Origin: Aliivibrio finisterrensis_A | GTDB taxonomy: Bacteria; Pseudomonadota; Gammaproteobacteria; Enterobacterales; Vibrionaceae | DNA length: 64,000 nucleotides | Reading direction: 5' to 3' (one strand) | Assembly: GCF_004167675.1 (NCBI RefSeq) | Contig: NZ_SEZQ01000018.1 | Part shown: positions 26,319 through 35,603 of the stretch, piece after piece | Layout: each line of letters begins with the position of its first letter | Position numbering within the stretch: the stretch's first letter is position 1 | Notes under the pieces: generated by a model | Database searches by the model: none | Seen by the model: only the letters and a program-made list of their open reading frames with translations | Told to the model about the DNA's origin: nothing | Position numbers and translations under genes: made by a program

Positions 26319-26942
26319 TTATTTTTCTAATAAGTAACGGATAGTTTCAGCGATCTTCTTAGGATCATCATGACCACCAACTAATACGTTGTATTTACCG
26401 TTAACTACAAAAGTAGGAACAGAGCTAATACCTGATTGCTCAGAAAGCAATTTAGCAGTATCTACTTTTTGAATAAGAATATCACGTTGCTCTTCATTAA
26501 ATTCGTAAGGGCTTGTCAGGCCACGCGAGGTAAAGGCTTTAGAATATGCTTTTTGTTGCTCTGTTAATGTTGTGCCTTCCCCCATTTGTGTTGCTGCGAA
26601 TAAGTCTTCCATAAACGCGTGATCGGGTGCGCCATCTACTTGCATTTCTGCAGCGTAGTAGAACATAGCAGCAACATGTGCTGATTGGTTAAATGTGATG
26701 TGCATTTTACCAATGTCAGTACCTGCTTCTTGGCTAATTACAGGTAAGAAGTTTTCCATGTTGCGGCAGTGACCGCAAGATAGGGCAAATACTTCAGTTA
26801 CTGGTGCTAATGAGTCGTTTTGTAAAGTCGTTGAAAGTACTTCGTATTGAACGCCTTCTTTTGGCTCGTTAGTGTCACCACAAGCTGTCAGAAAAAGGGC
26901 AGAAGAAAGGGCAAGCAATAATGGTTTGATGATAGATTTCAT
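26319..26942 (-). CDS. DsbA-like thiol:disulfide oxidoreductase lipoprotein
   Basis: 207 residues. A lipoprotein signal with lipobox LFLTAC (Cys21) anchors it to a membrane. The thioredoxin-like DsbA fold has the active site CGHC (Cys56-Cys59) in ALSCGHCRNME and the cis-proline loop GISSVPTFVVNG. Classical DsbA has CPHC, and CGHC is the protein disulfide isomerase pair. It is likely to form or shuffle disulfides in the periplasm. The ATG at 26942 has GGAAA at a good distance and is preferred over one four codons earlier. Upstream of and co-directional with the FKBP gene. Confidence 0.88.
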   Translation of the reverse strand: MKSIIKPLLLALSSALFLTACGDTNEPKEGVQYEVLSTTLQNDSLAPVTEVFALSCGHCRNMENFLPVISQEAGTDIGKMHITFNQSAHVAAMFYYAAEMQVDGAPDHAFMEDLFAATQMGEGTTLTEQQKAYSKAFTSRGLTSPYEFNEEQRDILIQKVDTAKLLSEQSGISSVPTFVVNGKYNVLVGGHDDPKKIAETIRYLLEK

Positions 26943-27002
26943 GTAAATTTCCATTGATTATGATTTCGAATGAAAATAGCATGAAATGAAGTAAGTAGAA
27001 AT

Positions 27003-27032
27003 AAAATAGGACAACAAATGTTGTCCTATTTT
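27003..27032 (-). terminator. Terminator of csiV
   Basis: AAAATAGGACAACA (27003-27016) and its exact complement (27019-27032) form a 14-bp stem. The minus strand continues TTTTATTT. It is 28 bases after the csiV stop. Confidence 0.88.
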
Positions 27033-27060
27033 GGTAAATATGTGTAAAGAATTTATATAA

Positions 27061-27954
27061 TTAGACTTTACGCACCTGGATGATCATTCCCATTAGAGGA
27101 TGGTCAATATAATGAGTTTCACCACTTCGCATCTTACGTTTTTCTTCCATACGATAAGATTTTAAAAATTCTTTAACTTCGGTTTCTGGTGTTACGTCTT
27201 CTAAGTGACCTAACTGAACATCCGCATTTGGATCTTCAATTGCTGTCGTTTCAGTAGACAGTTCTGCGGTTTCCGTGGTTGTTACTTCGTCAGAAGAAGT
27301 AGAGGTTGTTTCTGTAAGAACTTCTTTTTCTTCTTTTGGGGTGTTGACAATAAATTCGTGTTGACCAGGAACTTTAAGATCTAAAATGGTATTTACGTAT
27401 AGGTAATGCTGAACGTAAACCTGCATTGTGCCATCTAATTCAAGAAGAGGACCAGAAGATGGTGTCGCTGCTGTTGTATCAGATTCAAGCGTTTCTGAGC
27501 CCTCAATAAGTGCAGGTGTTGGTGCGTCTAAAGGAATCAGTGATAAATCAGCATTTGCATCTTCAATAGTTCGGCCATCAGCTACAAAACGATCAGAGAA
27601 ATCTTGTCCTGCTTGAATGTGGAAAATAGGAGAACGAGATGAGCCTGAATCACCTTGGCGCCAAGCAACATGTACTAATGGCTTAAATCCAGCATGATTT
27701 TGCAGCCTAGCATAAGCTTCATTTAACTTGTAGTAACCTGAAGGCAGAAGTGATGCACCATTACTGCTCATCATTTTTTTATCGCGGTATGAGAAAGCAC
27801 GCTCTAGGTTAATAGGGGCGAGAATATCAGGCCATGCTTCTTGGTAAGAAGATGGTTCAACATTGCGTTTAAAAATGATGACTTCGATGTCAAATTGACG
27901 AGCAAAAGAAGGCCAACTTGCAAGTAAAATCAACGCGTAAATTATTTTTTTCAT
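27061..27954 (-). CDS. csiV: CsiV family peptidoglycan-synthesis accessory protein
   Basis: 297 residues. A cleavable signal peptide (about 1-18, SWPSFA/RQ) is followed by an N-terminal domain opening FDIEVIIFKRNVEPSSYQEA. A Ser/Thr/Glu-rich, probably disordered middle (about 155-245) follows, and a C-terminal motif (HYIDHPLMGMIIQVRKV) ends the protein. In V. cholerae CsiV is the periplasmic partner that, with LpoA, activates the peptidoglycan synthase PBP1a. The gene lies next to mfd here as I recall for V. cholerae. It begins 89 bases after the mfd stop, in the same direction. Confidence 0.85.
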   Translation of the reverse strand: MKKIIYALILLASWPSFARQFDIEVIIFKRNVEPSSYQEAWPDILAPINLERAFSYRDKKMMSSNGASLLPSGYYKLNEAYARLQNHAGFKPLVHVAWRQGDSGSSRSPIFHIQAGQDFSDRFVADGRTIEDANADLSLIPLDAPTPALIEGSETLESDTTAATPSSGPLLELDGTMQVYVQHYLYVNTILDLKVPGQHEFIVNTPKEEKEVLTETTSTSSDEVTTTETAELSTETTAIEDPNADVQLGHLEDVTPETEVKEFLKSYRMEEKRKMRSGETHYIDHPLMGMIIQVRKV

Positions 27955-28043
27955 TCAAACTCCAGTGAGATGGTTCTATAAAGTCTTAGTTATCCATAAC
28001 CAAGACTAAACATTAGTATTTTCTTATTATGTAAATCTAATAG

Positions 28044-31000
28044 TTAGATTCTATTTTCGTAAAACAGTTTGAGCAAGTCCATTACGTATTTAATTCGCAC
28101 TTGTCTCTCAGTTAAGTCTTTTATAAATTTGACCTTAGTTGGGCCATCAAGAGCAAAGCCCGTTGGATCTTTTTGCAATAATGACACAAGGAACATAGGG
28201 TTTATGTCAGCGGTAGGTTCAAATTCAATGTAACCGCCGTTTCCGTGAGCCTCTAATTTCTTTACTTTCAATGATGCAGCTAACATTTTAACTTCAGAAG
28301 TGACTAATAGTGTCTGAGTTGCTTCAGGTAATCCGCCAAAGCGGTCAATGATTTCTACTTTAAGCTCATCAAGTTCACCATTATTCGATACGCTAGCAAT
28401 ACGCTTATACAAAGATAATCGTGTGTTTACATCTGGAATGTAGTCTTCAGGAATTAATGAGGGTAGGCGAAGTTCAACTTCAGTTTGCTCACGAAGAAGA
28501 TCATCCAATGATGGCTCTTTACCTTCTTTTAATGCTTCAACTGCTTGTTCTAGCATTTCCATATACAGAGTAAAACCAACAGATTGAATTTGACCACTTT
28601 GGCCATCACCCAATAATTCACCTGCACCACGGATCTCTAAATCGTGAGTTGCAAGAGTAAAGCCGGCACCTAAATCTTCCAGTGAGGCTATTGCATCTAA
28701 ACGTTTTCTTGCATCTTTACTTAATGCTTTTGGATGTGGTGTCAGTAAATAGGCGTAAGCTTGGTGGTGTGAGCGGCCGACACGACCACGTAATTGGTGT
28801 AATTGTGCTAAACCGAGCTTATCAGCACGATCCATAATAATGGTGTTGGCAGTTGGAACATCAATACCGGTTTCAATAATCGTTGTACACACAAGAACAT
28901 TGAAGCGTTGATGATAAAAATCACCCATGATACGTTCCAATTCTCGTTCACGCATTTGACCATGCGCTAAGGTAACTCGGGCTTCTGGGATCAGCTTTTC
29001 GATCTCTTCTGCTGCATTTTGAATTGTTTCAACATTATTATGTAGAACATAAACCTGGCCACCACGTTTGATCTCACGAAGAATCGCTTCTTTGATCACG
29101 TCATCCGCTTTTTCACGTACAAAGGTTTTAATCGCCAATCGACGAGCTGGTGGTGTTGCGATGATTGATAAATCACGCATGCCGCTCATTGCCATATTTA
29201 AGGTTCTTGGAATTGGCGTTGCGGTTAACGTTAGAATATCTACGTCTGAACGCATCGCTTTTACTTTTTCTTTTTGACGGACACCAAAGCGATGCTCTTC
29301 ATCCACAATTAGTAAGCCAAGATCTTCAAACTTGATGCTGTCTTGCAGTAATTTATGAGTACCGATTAAAATATCGACTTTACCTTCCGCTGTGGCAGCT
29401 AAAATCTCTTTTTGTTCTTTGGCTGACTTAAAGCGAGACAGTACTTCAACGCGAATAGGGAAGTTAGCAAAGCGATCTCGGAAATTCTCAAAATGCTGCT
29501 GAGCAAGTAGAGTAGTTGGAACCAATACTGCCACTTGTTTTTCGTTGTGTGTTGCTAAAAATGCAGCACGCATTGCAACTTCTGTCTTACCAAAACCCAC
29601 ATCACCACATACTAAACGATCCATAGCTTTAGCCTGGCACATATCCGACAACACATCGTTAATGGCGATTTCTTGGTCATGCGTTTCTTCAAACGGGAAA
29701 CTGGCTCTAAAGTCGGCGTAAGCGTCGCGATCTTGTTTAAAAGCAAAACCCGGTTTAATCGCACGCTTTGCGTAAACATCAAGCAGTTCTGCTGCAACAT
29801 CTCTTACTTTTTCTGCTGCTTTACGACGTGCTTTACTCCATGCATCACTGCCCAATTTACTGATTGGTGCAGTCTCATCTGCACCTGCTGAATAGCGACT
29901 TATCAGGTTTAATGACGACACTGGAACGTATAATTTGGTTTCGTTTAGGTATTCCAACATCATGTATTCCGCTGGCATGTCACCAACATCTAACGTTTGA
30001 AGTCCCATGTAACGTCCAATACCGTGATCAACGTGCACAACAGGCTGACCAATTTTTAGTTCAGCGAGATTACGGATCAGTGTATTGCTGTTAATTGATT
30101 TATTGTCACCGCGGCGGCGGCGTTGTATTACTCGCTCACCTAATAAGTCACTTTCACAGATAAAGGCAACGCATGGATTTTGAAGAATAAAGCCTCGTTC
30201 AGCAGAACCAATCACTAACGTTGCTTTATTTTTATGGCCAACGGCGTCTTTCATTGAATCACAAATGGCAGGTTTTAATTTAATACGAGCTAATAATTCA
30301 AGAAGGGCTTCACGACGACCTTCAGATTCAACAGAGAAAATAACCTGACCACTGAATTTCTCATAAAACTGACGAAACTGTGCAAATGGTTCTTTATTTT
30401 GGTGCTGAATTGCAATTTCTGGCAGTTCTAATAAATCAGGATTAAAACGGCCGGCTTTTTCAATCTCAGGCTCTTTTGCCAGTTTTACACGCGGATATTG
30501 TTTGAATAAGCCAAACATATCAGAGGTATTTAACCAAAGTTCATTTACCGGCAACAGCGGACGAAGTGGGTCAACTCGACGTTGATCGTAACGGTACTCG
30601 GCATCGGCCAAGAAATCATTGGCTGATTTTTCTATATCACCAATAGTAACCAGTAATGTGTTATCTGGTAGGTAGTCGAACAACGTTTCGGTTTCATCAA
30701 AAAACAGTGGTTGCCAGTACTCAATACCTGCAGGCCAAGCACCTTTACTGATTTGCTGATAAACAGACTCTGGCTCACGGCGAGCATCAAAGCGTTGACG
30801 CCAGCGAATACGGAAATCTTCTATCGCGACATCATCGGTTGGGAATTCATGAGCAGGAAGCAGGTTTATAGATTTTACTTCTTCAATCGTACGTTGGTTT
30901 TCAGGATCAAACTGACGAATGGTGTCAATTTCATCATCGAAAAAATCAATACGGTAAGGATGCGCATTACCCATTGGGAATAAATCAAGAATAGAACCAC

Positions 31001-31499
31001 GGCTAGCATATTCACCATGACTCATGACTTGGTCTACGTGTAAGTAACCGGATTTCTCTAGCTGCAATTTTAGCTTATCAAACGATAGACGATCACCTAC
31101 CTTTACGACTAATGCGTGTTTGTGTAGGAAAGATTGCGGTGATTGACGTTGTAATAAGGTACTAACAGGAACAATTAGCGTCCCATCTTTTTGCTGAGGC
31201 AAATGATATAGGCGCGATAAACGGTCAGAAATAATGTCCTGATGCGGAGAAAAACTGTCGTAAGGAAGGGTTTCCCAATCAGGAAAAACCTCTACTGAAC
31301 GTTGGCTAAATTGGTTGATTTCATTTTGTAAACGAAATGCCAACTGCGGTTCAGTAACCGCAACCACGACAGGGCCAGTGTGTTGTTGCTCAATCTCTGC
31401 AATCGCAAGCGCTAGAGAAGAGCCCGTAAGATTACCAATTGAGCGTGTATCATTGGCTTTGGTTGGTAACGGTAATGACAGTAAGTTTTTTATAGGCAT
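28044..31499 (-). CDS. mfd: Transcription-repair coupling factor
   Basis: 1151 residues, full length for Mfd. The N-terminal UvrB-like module (about 1-340) binds UvrA. The RNA polymerase-interaction domain is around residues 475-550 (IGQPVVHVDHGIGRYMGLQT). The SF2 translocase core has Walker A GDVGFGKTEVA and the DEEH box (IVDEEHRFGV), then TLTATPIPRTLNMA, RGRVGRSHHQAYAYLL and a C-terminal regulatory D7 domain. It pushes stalled RNA polymerase off lesions and recruits UvrA for nucleotide excision repair. Between a PilZ-like gene (15 bases upstream) and csiV, all on the minus strand. Confidence 0.98.
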   Translation of the reverse strand: MPIKNLLSLPLPTKANDTRSIGNLTGSSLALAIAEIEQQHTGPVVVAVTEPQLAFRLQNEINQFSQRSVEVFPDWETLPYDSFSPHQDIISDRLSRLYHLPQQKDGTLIVPVSTLLQRQSPQSFLHKHALVVKVGDRLSFDKLKLQLEKSGYLHVDQVMSHGEYASRGSILDLFPMGNAHPYRIDFFDDEIDTIRQFDPENQRTIEEVKSINLLPAHEFPTDDVAIEDFRIRWRQRFDARREPESVYQQISKGAWPAGIEYWQPLFFDETETLFDYLPDNTLLVTIGDIEKSANDFLADAEYRYDQRRVDPLRPLLPVNELWLNTSDMFGLFKQYPRVKLAKEPEIEKAGRFNPDLLELPEIAIQHQNKEPFAQFRQFYEKFSGQVIFSVESEGRREALLELLARIKLKPAICDSMKDAVGHKNKATLVIGSAERGFILQNPCVAFICESDLLGERVIQRRRRGDNKSINSNTLIRNLAELKIGQPVVHVDHGIGRYMGLQTLDVGDMPAEYMMLEYLNETKLYVPVSSLNLISRYSAGADETAPISKLGSDAWSKARRKAAEKVRDVAAELLDVYAKRAIKPGFAFKQDRDAYADFRASFPFEETHDQEIAINDVLSDMCQAKAMDRLVCGDVGFGKTEVAMRAAFLATHNEKQVAVLVPTTLLAQQHFENFRDRFANFPIRVEVLSRFKSAKEQKEILAATAEGKVDILIGTHKLLQDSIKFEDLGLLIVDEEHRFGVRQKEKVKAMRSDVDILTLTATPIPRTLNMAMSGMRDLSIIATPPARRLAIKTFVREKADDVIKEAILREIKRGGQVYVLHNNVETIQNAAEEIEKLIPEARVTLAHGQMRERELERIMGDFYHQRFNVLVCTTIIETGIDVPTANTIIMDRADKLGLAQLHQLRGRVGRSHHQAYAYLLTPHPKALSKDARKRLDAIASLEDLGAGFTLATHDLEIRGAGELLGDGQSGQIQSVGFTLYMEMLEQAVEALKEGKEPSLDDLLREQTEVELRLPSLIPEDYIPDVNTRLSLYKRIASVSNNGELDELKVEIIDRFGGLPEATQTLLVTSEVKMLAASLKVKKLEAHGNGGYIEFEPTADINPMFLVSLLQKDPTGFALDGPTKVKFIKDLTERQVRIKYVMDLLKLFYENRI

Positions 31500-31514
31500 C
31501 AGGATATTCAGTTA

Positions 31515-32084
31515 TTAGGTTAAGTTGCGTTCTTGAGCTCGAAGTTTAAGCACTTTCTGTTGTTGAAAGAGTGCGGCTTTGATTAATAAATCTTGGTCGA
31601 TATCACGAAGTAGGTCGTAAGCCATTTCAATGAGGTAGCCAGTTTCTGTTTCTGTGCATTGAGTTACTTTAGCATAACAGTAAATTGCTGCTGGTGGATG
31701 CTCAAGAAAAAGTTTTACTTTGGCTTTTTGATCTATATTCAGTGCGTTTTTGCTTTCGAAAGTAAATTTACTCGCTCCAAAGCTTACGGTTTTTTGGCGA
31801 TAAGCTTCATCGTCTTGTTGAATTAACAAATAAGACAGCAGTAGATTCAGTTTTTGATTTTGATTGTTTAAATAATTAGCAAGCCGTTTGCCATCATCTA
31901 ACTTTAGAAAAGAAAGCTCATTCTCAGAAACATCATCAAGTGAGCTACATTCTTGAGCAACTCGAAATGGCGCAGGTATTTCACGTTCAAACGTTTCCAT
32001 GTTTGGTAGTGCAGCATCGTTCGACAAAGGTTCAACATTGATGGTTAAATCGTAGTGAACCGAAAAGTATTCATTATGTGACAT
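31515..32084 (-). CDS. plzB: PilZ-domain-like protein (PlzB homologue)
   Basis: 189 residues, cytoplasmic. The position directly upstream of mfd and divergent from lolC matches V. cholerae plzB as I recall it, and the C-terminal 100 residues read as a beta-barrel-like PilZ fold. The canonical c-di-GMP motifs (RxxxR and D/NxSxxG) are not clearly present: the nearest stretches are RVAQE and KTVSFGASKF. Nucleotide binding is therefore doubtful. Its role may be regulatory without c-di-GMP, or unrelated. It is probably co-transcribed with mfd, given the 15-base gap. Confidence 0.7.
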   Translation of the reverse strand: MSHNEYFSVHYDLTINVEPLSNDAALPNMETFEREIPAPFRVAQECSSLDDVSENELSFLKLDDGKRLANYLNNQNQKLNLLLSYLLIQQDDEAYRQKTVSFGASKFTFESKNALNIDQKAKVKLFLEHPPAAIYCYAKVTQCTETETGYLIEMAYDLLRDIDQDLLIKAALFQQQKVLKLRAQERNLT

Positions 32085-32255
32085 AAACGTCCCTCTATTA
32101 TTATTTCTTGATTATGGCGAAGTCACTGGATATCAGCAAGTGTTTAATCGGTAACAATGATGAACAAAAGAGCAAAAAAAGGAATAAATACCAGTATTTT
32201 ACGTGATAGACTGTATTCATTATTATAGCTTCAAAAAGCATGATTGAGAGAATTT

Positions 32256-33464
32256 ATGTTTCATCCAGTATCAGTATTTATAGGGTTGCGATATTTAAGA
32301 GGACGCTCTGGCGATAGATTCAGTCGTTTTATCTCTTACATGTCGACTGCGGGGATCACTATTGGGGTACTGTCCTTAGTGACGGTATTGTCTGTGATGA
32401 ATGGGTTTGAAGCCCAATTAAAAGATAGGATCCTTGGTGTACTACCTCAAGCGGTAGTATCGACTATCGAAGGTCAGTTAACCCCTTTAGAAGACGATCG
32501 TAATTACGTAGCAAGTTTACCTTATGTTACTCAAGTCACGCCTGTGGTTCGTGGTGAAGCGATTATTCAAAGCGCAAAAGGGTTGAGCGCGGGTATGCTT
32601 GTTGGTATTGATCCAAATGAATATGACCCTATTGCTTATGAATTAATTTCAGGCAATGTGCGTCAACTTAAAGCCGGAGAATACGGTATTTTCCTTGGGT
32701 CAAAATTAGCGCGAGAGTTAAGCGTTCGTTATGGTGACACCGTCCGTATTATGGTAACCAATGCAAGCCAATACACGCCATTAGGGCGTATTCCAAGTCA
32801 ACGTAACTTTAAAGTTGTCGGTGTATTTAATACGGGCTCTGATGTTGATGGCCAATTAATGGTTGCGAACATTCAAGATACGGCTCGGTTGATGAAATTG
32901 AAAAAAGGTAATATTACAGGGTGGCGCTTATTCTTTGAAGACCCATTTCAAGTGACAGAGTTAGCTAAATTACCGTTAGAAAAAAATATGACGTGGAGTG
33001 ATTGGCGCGATCAACGCGGAGAGTTATTCCAAGCAGTAAAAATGGAAAAAAACATGATGGGCTTAATGCTTGGTCTTATTGTCGCTATTGCGGCGTTTAA
33101 TATCATTTCCGCACTGATTATGGTGGTAATGGAAAAACAAGCCGAAGTTGCGATACTAAAAACACAGGGCATGACGAGTAACCAAGTGCTTTCTATCTTC
33201 ATGGTGCAAGGGGCAAGCAGTGGCGTTATTGGAGCAATTGTTGGCGGTACGTTAGGTGCTCTATTTGCCAGTAACATAAATGTTATTCTTTCTACGCTTG
33301 GGTTATCGTTATTTACTGTTGGTGGATCTTTACCTGCACAGGTTGAACCATTACAAGTGTGTGTAGTCATTATTCTAGCAATTTTATTAAGTTTATTAGC
33401 GACCGTATTCCCATCTTATCGAGCGGCAGTCGTACAACCAGCAGAGGCATTAAGATATGAGTAA
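32256..33464 (+). CDS. lolC: Lipoprotein-releasing system permease LolC
   Basis: 402 residues. One N-terminal membrane helix (about 24-46, ITIGVLSLVTVLSVMNGFE) is followed by a large periplasmic domain and three C-terminal helices, as in the MacB/FtsX-type LolC/E fold. VMNGFEAQLKDRILGVLPQA is typical. Within LolCDE, LolC recruits the carrier LolA on the periplasmic side, and the complex extracts lipoproteins from the inner membrane. The ATG at 32256 has GAGAG upstream; a TTG four codons earlier is less likely. It overlaps lolD by 8 bases. Confidence 0.96.
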   Translation: MFHPVSVFIGLRYLRGRSGDRFSRFISYMSTAGITIGVLSLVTVLSVMNGFEAQLKDRILGVLPQAVVSTIEGQLTPLEDDRNYVASLPYVTQVTPVVRGEAIIQSAKGLSAGMLVGIDPNEYDPIAYELISGNVRQLKAGEYGIFLGSKLARELSVRYGDTVRIMVTNASQYTPLGRIPSQRNFKVVGVFNTGSDVDGQLMVANIQDTARLMKLKKGNITGWRLFFEDPFQVTELAKLPLEKNMTWSDWRDQRGELFQAVKMEKNMMGLMLGLIVAIAAFNIISALIMVVMEKQAEVAILKTQGMTSNQVLSIFMVQGASSGVIGAIVGGTLGALFASNINVILSTLGLSLFTVGGSLPAQVEPLQVCVVIILAILLSLLATVFPSYRAAVVQPAEALRYE

Positions 33465-34173
33465 TCCATTATTAATTTGTCAGGGTATTCGCAAGGTTTA
33501 CCAAGAAGGCACGATGGAAACTGAAGTGCTTAAAGGGGTTGATTTTCAAATTAATGAAAGTGAATTAGTTGCCATTGTTGGTTCATCTGGTTCTGGTAAA
33601 AGTACATTATTGCACATTCTTGGCGCACTTGATGAGCCAACAGCAGGAACGGTACATTTTCAACAAAATGAACTGACAAAATTGAGTGCGAATAAGCAGG
33701 CAAAAATCCGTAATCAACATATTGGATTTGTGTATCAATTTCATCACCTTTTGTCTGACTTTAGCGCGTTAGAGAATGTGGCGATGCCGTTGTTAATTGG
33801 TGGTGTTCATAAGAAAGAAGCCGCACTACGTGCAACAGAATTACTTGAGAAAGTAGGTTTAGCTCATCGTATTGAACACCGTCCTTCAGAACTGTCAGGT
33901 GGTGAGCGTCAACGAGTGGCGATTGCTCGGGCGTTAGTTAACAAACCAGCTTTAGTGCTTGCTGATGAACCAACAGGTAACTTGGATCATAAAACCGCAT
34001 TAGATATTTACAATTTAATGCGCGAACTGAATCAAGAGTCAGGTACTGCATTCTTAGTGGTCACACACGATAATGAATTGGCGGCTAAATTAGATAAACA
34101 ACTAAGCATGCAAGATGGCCGCTTTATTACTGGAACGGTTCGCTCTACATTAAACAAAGAGCAGGAGGCGTAA
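33457..34173 (+). CDS. lolD: Lipoprotein-releasing system ATPase LolD
   Basis: 238 residues, a compact ABC ATPase. Walker A is GSSGSGKST, the Q loop QFHHLLSDF, the signature LSGGERQRVAIARAL and Walker B ALVLADEPTGNLD, with a switch His in VVTHD. It energises release of outer-membrane lipoproteins by LolC and LolE. The start lies inside the lolC end, and its stop shares bases with the lolE start (TAATG), so the three genes are coupled. Confidence 0.97.
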   Translation: MSNPLLICQGIRKVYQEGTMETEVLKGVDFQINESELVAIVGSSGSGKSTLLHILGALDEPTAGTVHFQQNELTKLSANKQAKIRNQHIGFVYQFHHLLSDFSALENVAMPLLIGGVHKKEAALRATELLEKVGLAHRIEHRPSELSGGERQRVAIARALVNKPALVLADEPTGNLDHKTALDIYNLMRELNQESGTAFLVVTHDNELAAKLDKQLSMQDGRFITGTVRSTLNKEQEA

Positions 34174-35417
34174 TGTTTTCACCGCTTTCTCTTTTTATTG
34201 GTGGTCGTTTTGCACGAGCTAAACAGCGCAACAAGATGGTGTCGTTTATTTCGATTTCATCCACGCTTGGTATTGCTATTGGTGTTGCAGTGATCATTAT
34301 CGGTCTCTCTGCAATGAATGGTTTTGAGCGTGAATTACAAAATCGAGTGCTTTCGGTAATTCCACATGCTGAGCTTGAAGGGGTTAAAAAACCAGTATCT
34401 GATTGGCAAACCATGATGATCCAAGCAAAGAAGCACTCAAAAGTGACAGGCGCAGCTCCTTATGTGCGATTTACCGCCTTACTTGAAAGAGGCAGTAAAT
34501 TAAAAGCGGTTGAAGTTAGAGGTGTAGAGCCTTTATTAGAAGGGGCGGTTTCTAAGTTACCTGAGTACATTGATAATGAAGCATGGAAGGCGTTCGAAGC
34601 CAATAAACAAAGTGTTATTTTAGGCAAGGGCGTTGCGGATACATTAAATGTAAAGGTCGGAGATTGGATCACCGCGATGATCCCAGATGAAAATCCAAGT
34701 AAGCAGCTCCGCTCTCCAAAACGTCAACGCTTGCAAGTGGTTGGTTTATTGTCTTTAGGTGGGCAGGTCGATCATGGTTTAGCGATTGTTCCACTAAAAG
34801 ATGCGCAGCAGTATATTAATCTAGGTGACAGTGTCACTGGTGTATCATTACAAGTTAGTAGTGTTTTAGATGCTCAAAATATTGTCCGTGAGGTAGGGGG
34901 AACATTAACTGAATATGTTTACTTACGCAGCTGGGTTCAGAAATACGGCTATTTATATCGAGACATTCAATTAGTCCGTTCAATCATGTACCTTGTTATG
35001 GTACTTGTTATTGGCGTGGCGTGTTTTAATATCGTATCAACTCTCATGATGGCCGTGAAAGATCGCTCTGGTGACATTGCTATTTTAAGAACCATGGGTG
35101 CAAATGACGGTTTAATTAAACGTATCTTTGTATGCCAAGGGATATTCTCTGGCGTGACAGGCAGTTTAGCGGGTTCGGCGCTAGGTTCATTTGTTGCACT
35201 AAACTTAACACCGATGATTAAAGGGTTAGAGTCACTCATTGGTCATCAGTTTTTATCTGGTGATATTTATTTTGTTGATTTCTTACCCTCAGAGCTAGTT
35301 TGGAGTGATGTCGCTATTGTGACTGCGACGGCGATATTTTTAAGTGCTATCGCGACTTGGTATCCTGCAAGAAAGGCAAGTCAGTTACATCCTGCAGCGG
35401 TGTTGAGTTCTAAGTAA
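34173..35417 (+). CDS. lolE: Lipoprotein-releasing system permease LolE
   Basis: 414 residues with the same plan as LolC: one N-terminal helix (TLGIAIGVAVIIIGLSAMNGFE), a periplasmic domain and three C-terminal helices, ending PARKASQLHPAAVLSSK. LolE accepts the lipoprotein substrate in the complex. The two permeases are paralogues, and the order lolC-lolD-lolE is standard. Followed by a hairpin terminator 22 bases after the stop. Confidence 0.96.
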   Translation: MFSPLSLFIGGRFARAKQRNKMVSFISISSTLGIAIGVAVIIIGLSAMNGFERELQNRVLSVIPHAELEGVKKPVSDWQTMMIQAKKHSKVTGAAPYVRFTALLERGSKLKAVEVRGVEPLLEGAVSKLPEYIDNEAWKAFEANKQSVILGKGVADTLNVKVGDWITAMIPDENPSKQLRSPKRQRLQVVGLLSLGGQVDHGLAIVPLKDAQQYINLGDSVTGVSLQVSSVLDAQNIVREVGGTLTEYVYLRSWVQKYGYLYRDIQLVRSIMYLVMVLVIGVACFNIVSTLMMAVKDRSGDIAILRTMGANDGLIKRIFVCQGIFSGVTGSLAGSALGSFVALNLTPMIKGLESLIGHQFLSGDIYFVDFLPSELVWSDVAIVTATAIFLSAIATWYPARKASQLHPAAVLSSK

Positions 35418-35438
35418 GTGATATTACATTTAGAATAA

Positions 35439-35470
35439 AAAACCTCTAGATTATATAAATTAGGGGTTTT
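35439..35470 (+). terminator. Terminator of lolCDE
   Basis: A 10-bp stem with one G-T pair: AAAACCTCTA (35439-35448) with TAGGGGTTTT (35461-35470), a 12-base loop, and four T closing the 3' arm. Confidence 0.75.
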
Positions 35471-35499
35471 ATATCCGCTTTACTTATAGGGTTATTGTA

Positions 35500-35526
35500 T
35501 TGTTCGGTTTTACCTATTGATATAAT
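35500..35526 (+). promoter_or_regulatory. Possible zwf promoter
   Basis: TATAAT at 35521-35526 is a perfect -10 box. The best -35 is TTGTTC at 35500-35505 with a short 15-bp spacer. Transcription from here would give a leader of about 70 bases that includes the hairpin at 35558-35600. Confidence 0.4.
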
Positions 35527-35557
35527 AATTAAAATTGATTAGAAATCCGTAAAGATT

Positions 35558-35600
35558 TTCTCTATTATACAGCTTACTTTGCTGTGTATCGGATAGAGAA
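35558..35600 (+). promoter_or_regulatory. Hairpin covering the zwf ribosome binding site
   Basis: An outer 8-bp stem (35558-35565 with 35593-35600) and an inner 8-bp stem (35566-35573 with 35581-35588, one G-T pair) are separated by a four-base bulge, TCGG, on the 3' side. The presumed Shine-Dalgarno GGATAGAGA lies in the bulge and outer 3' arm, and the ATG follows at 35604. Folding would hide the ribosome binding site. A regulatory role is inferred. Confidence 0.55.
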
Positions 35601-35603
35601 ATA

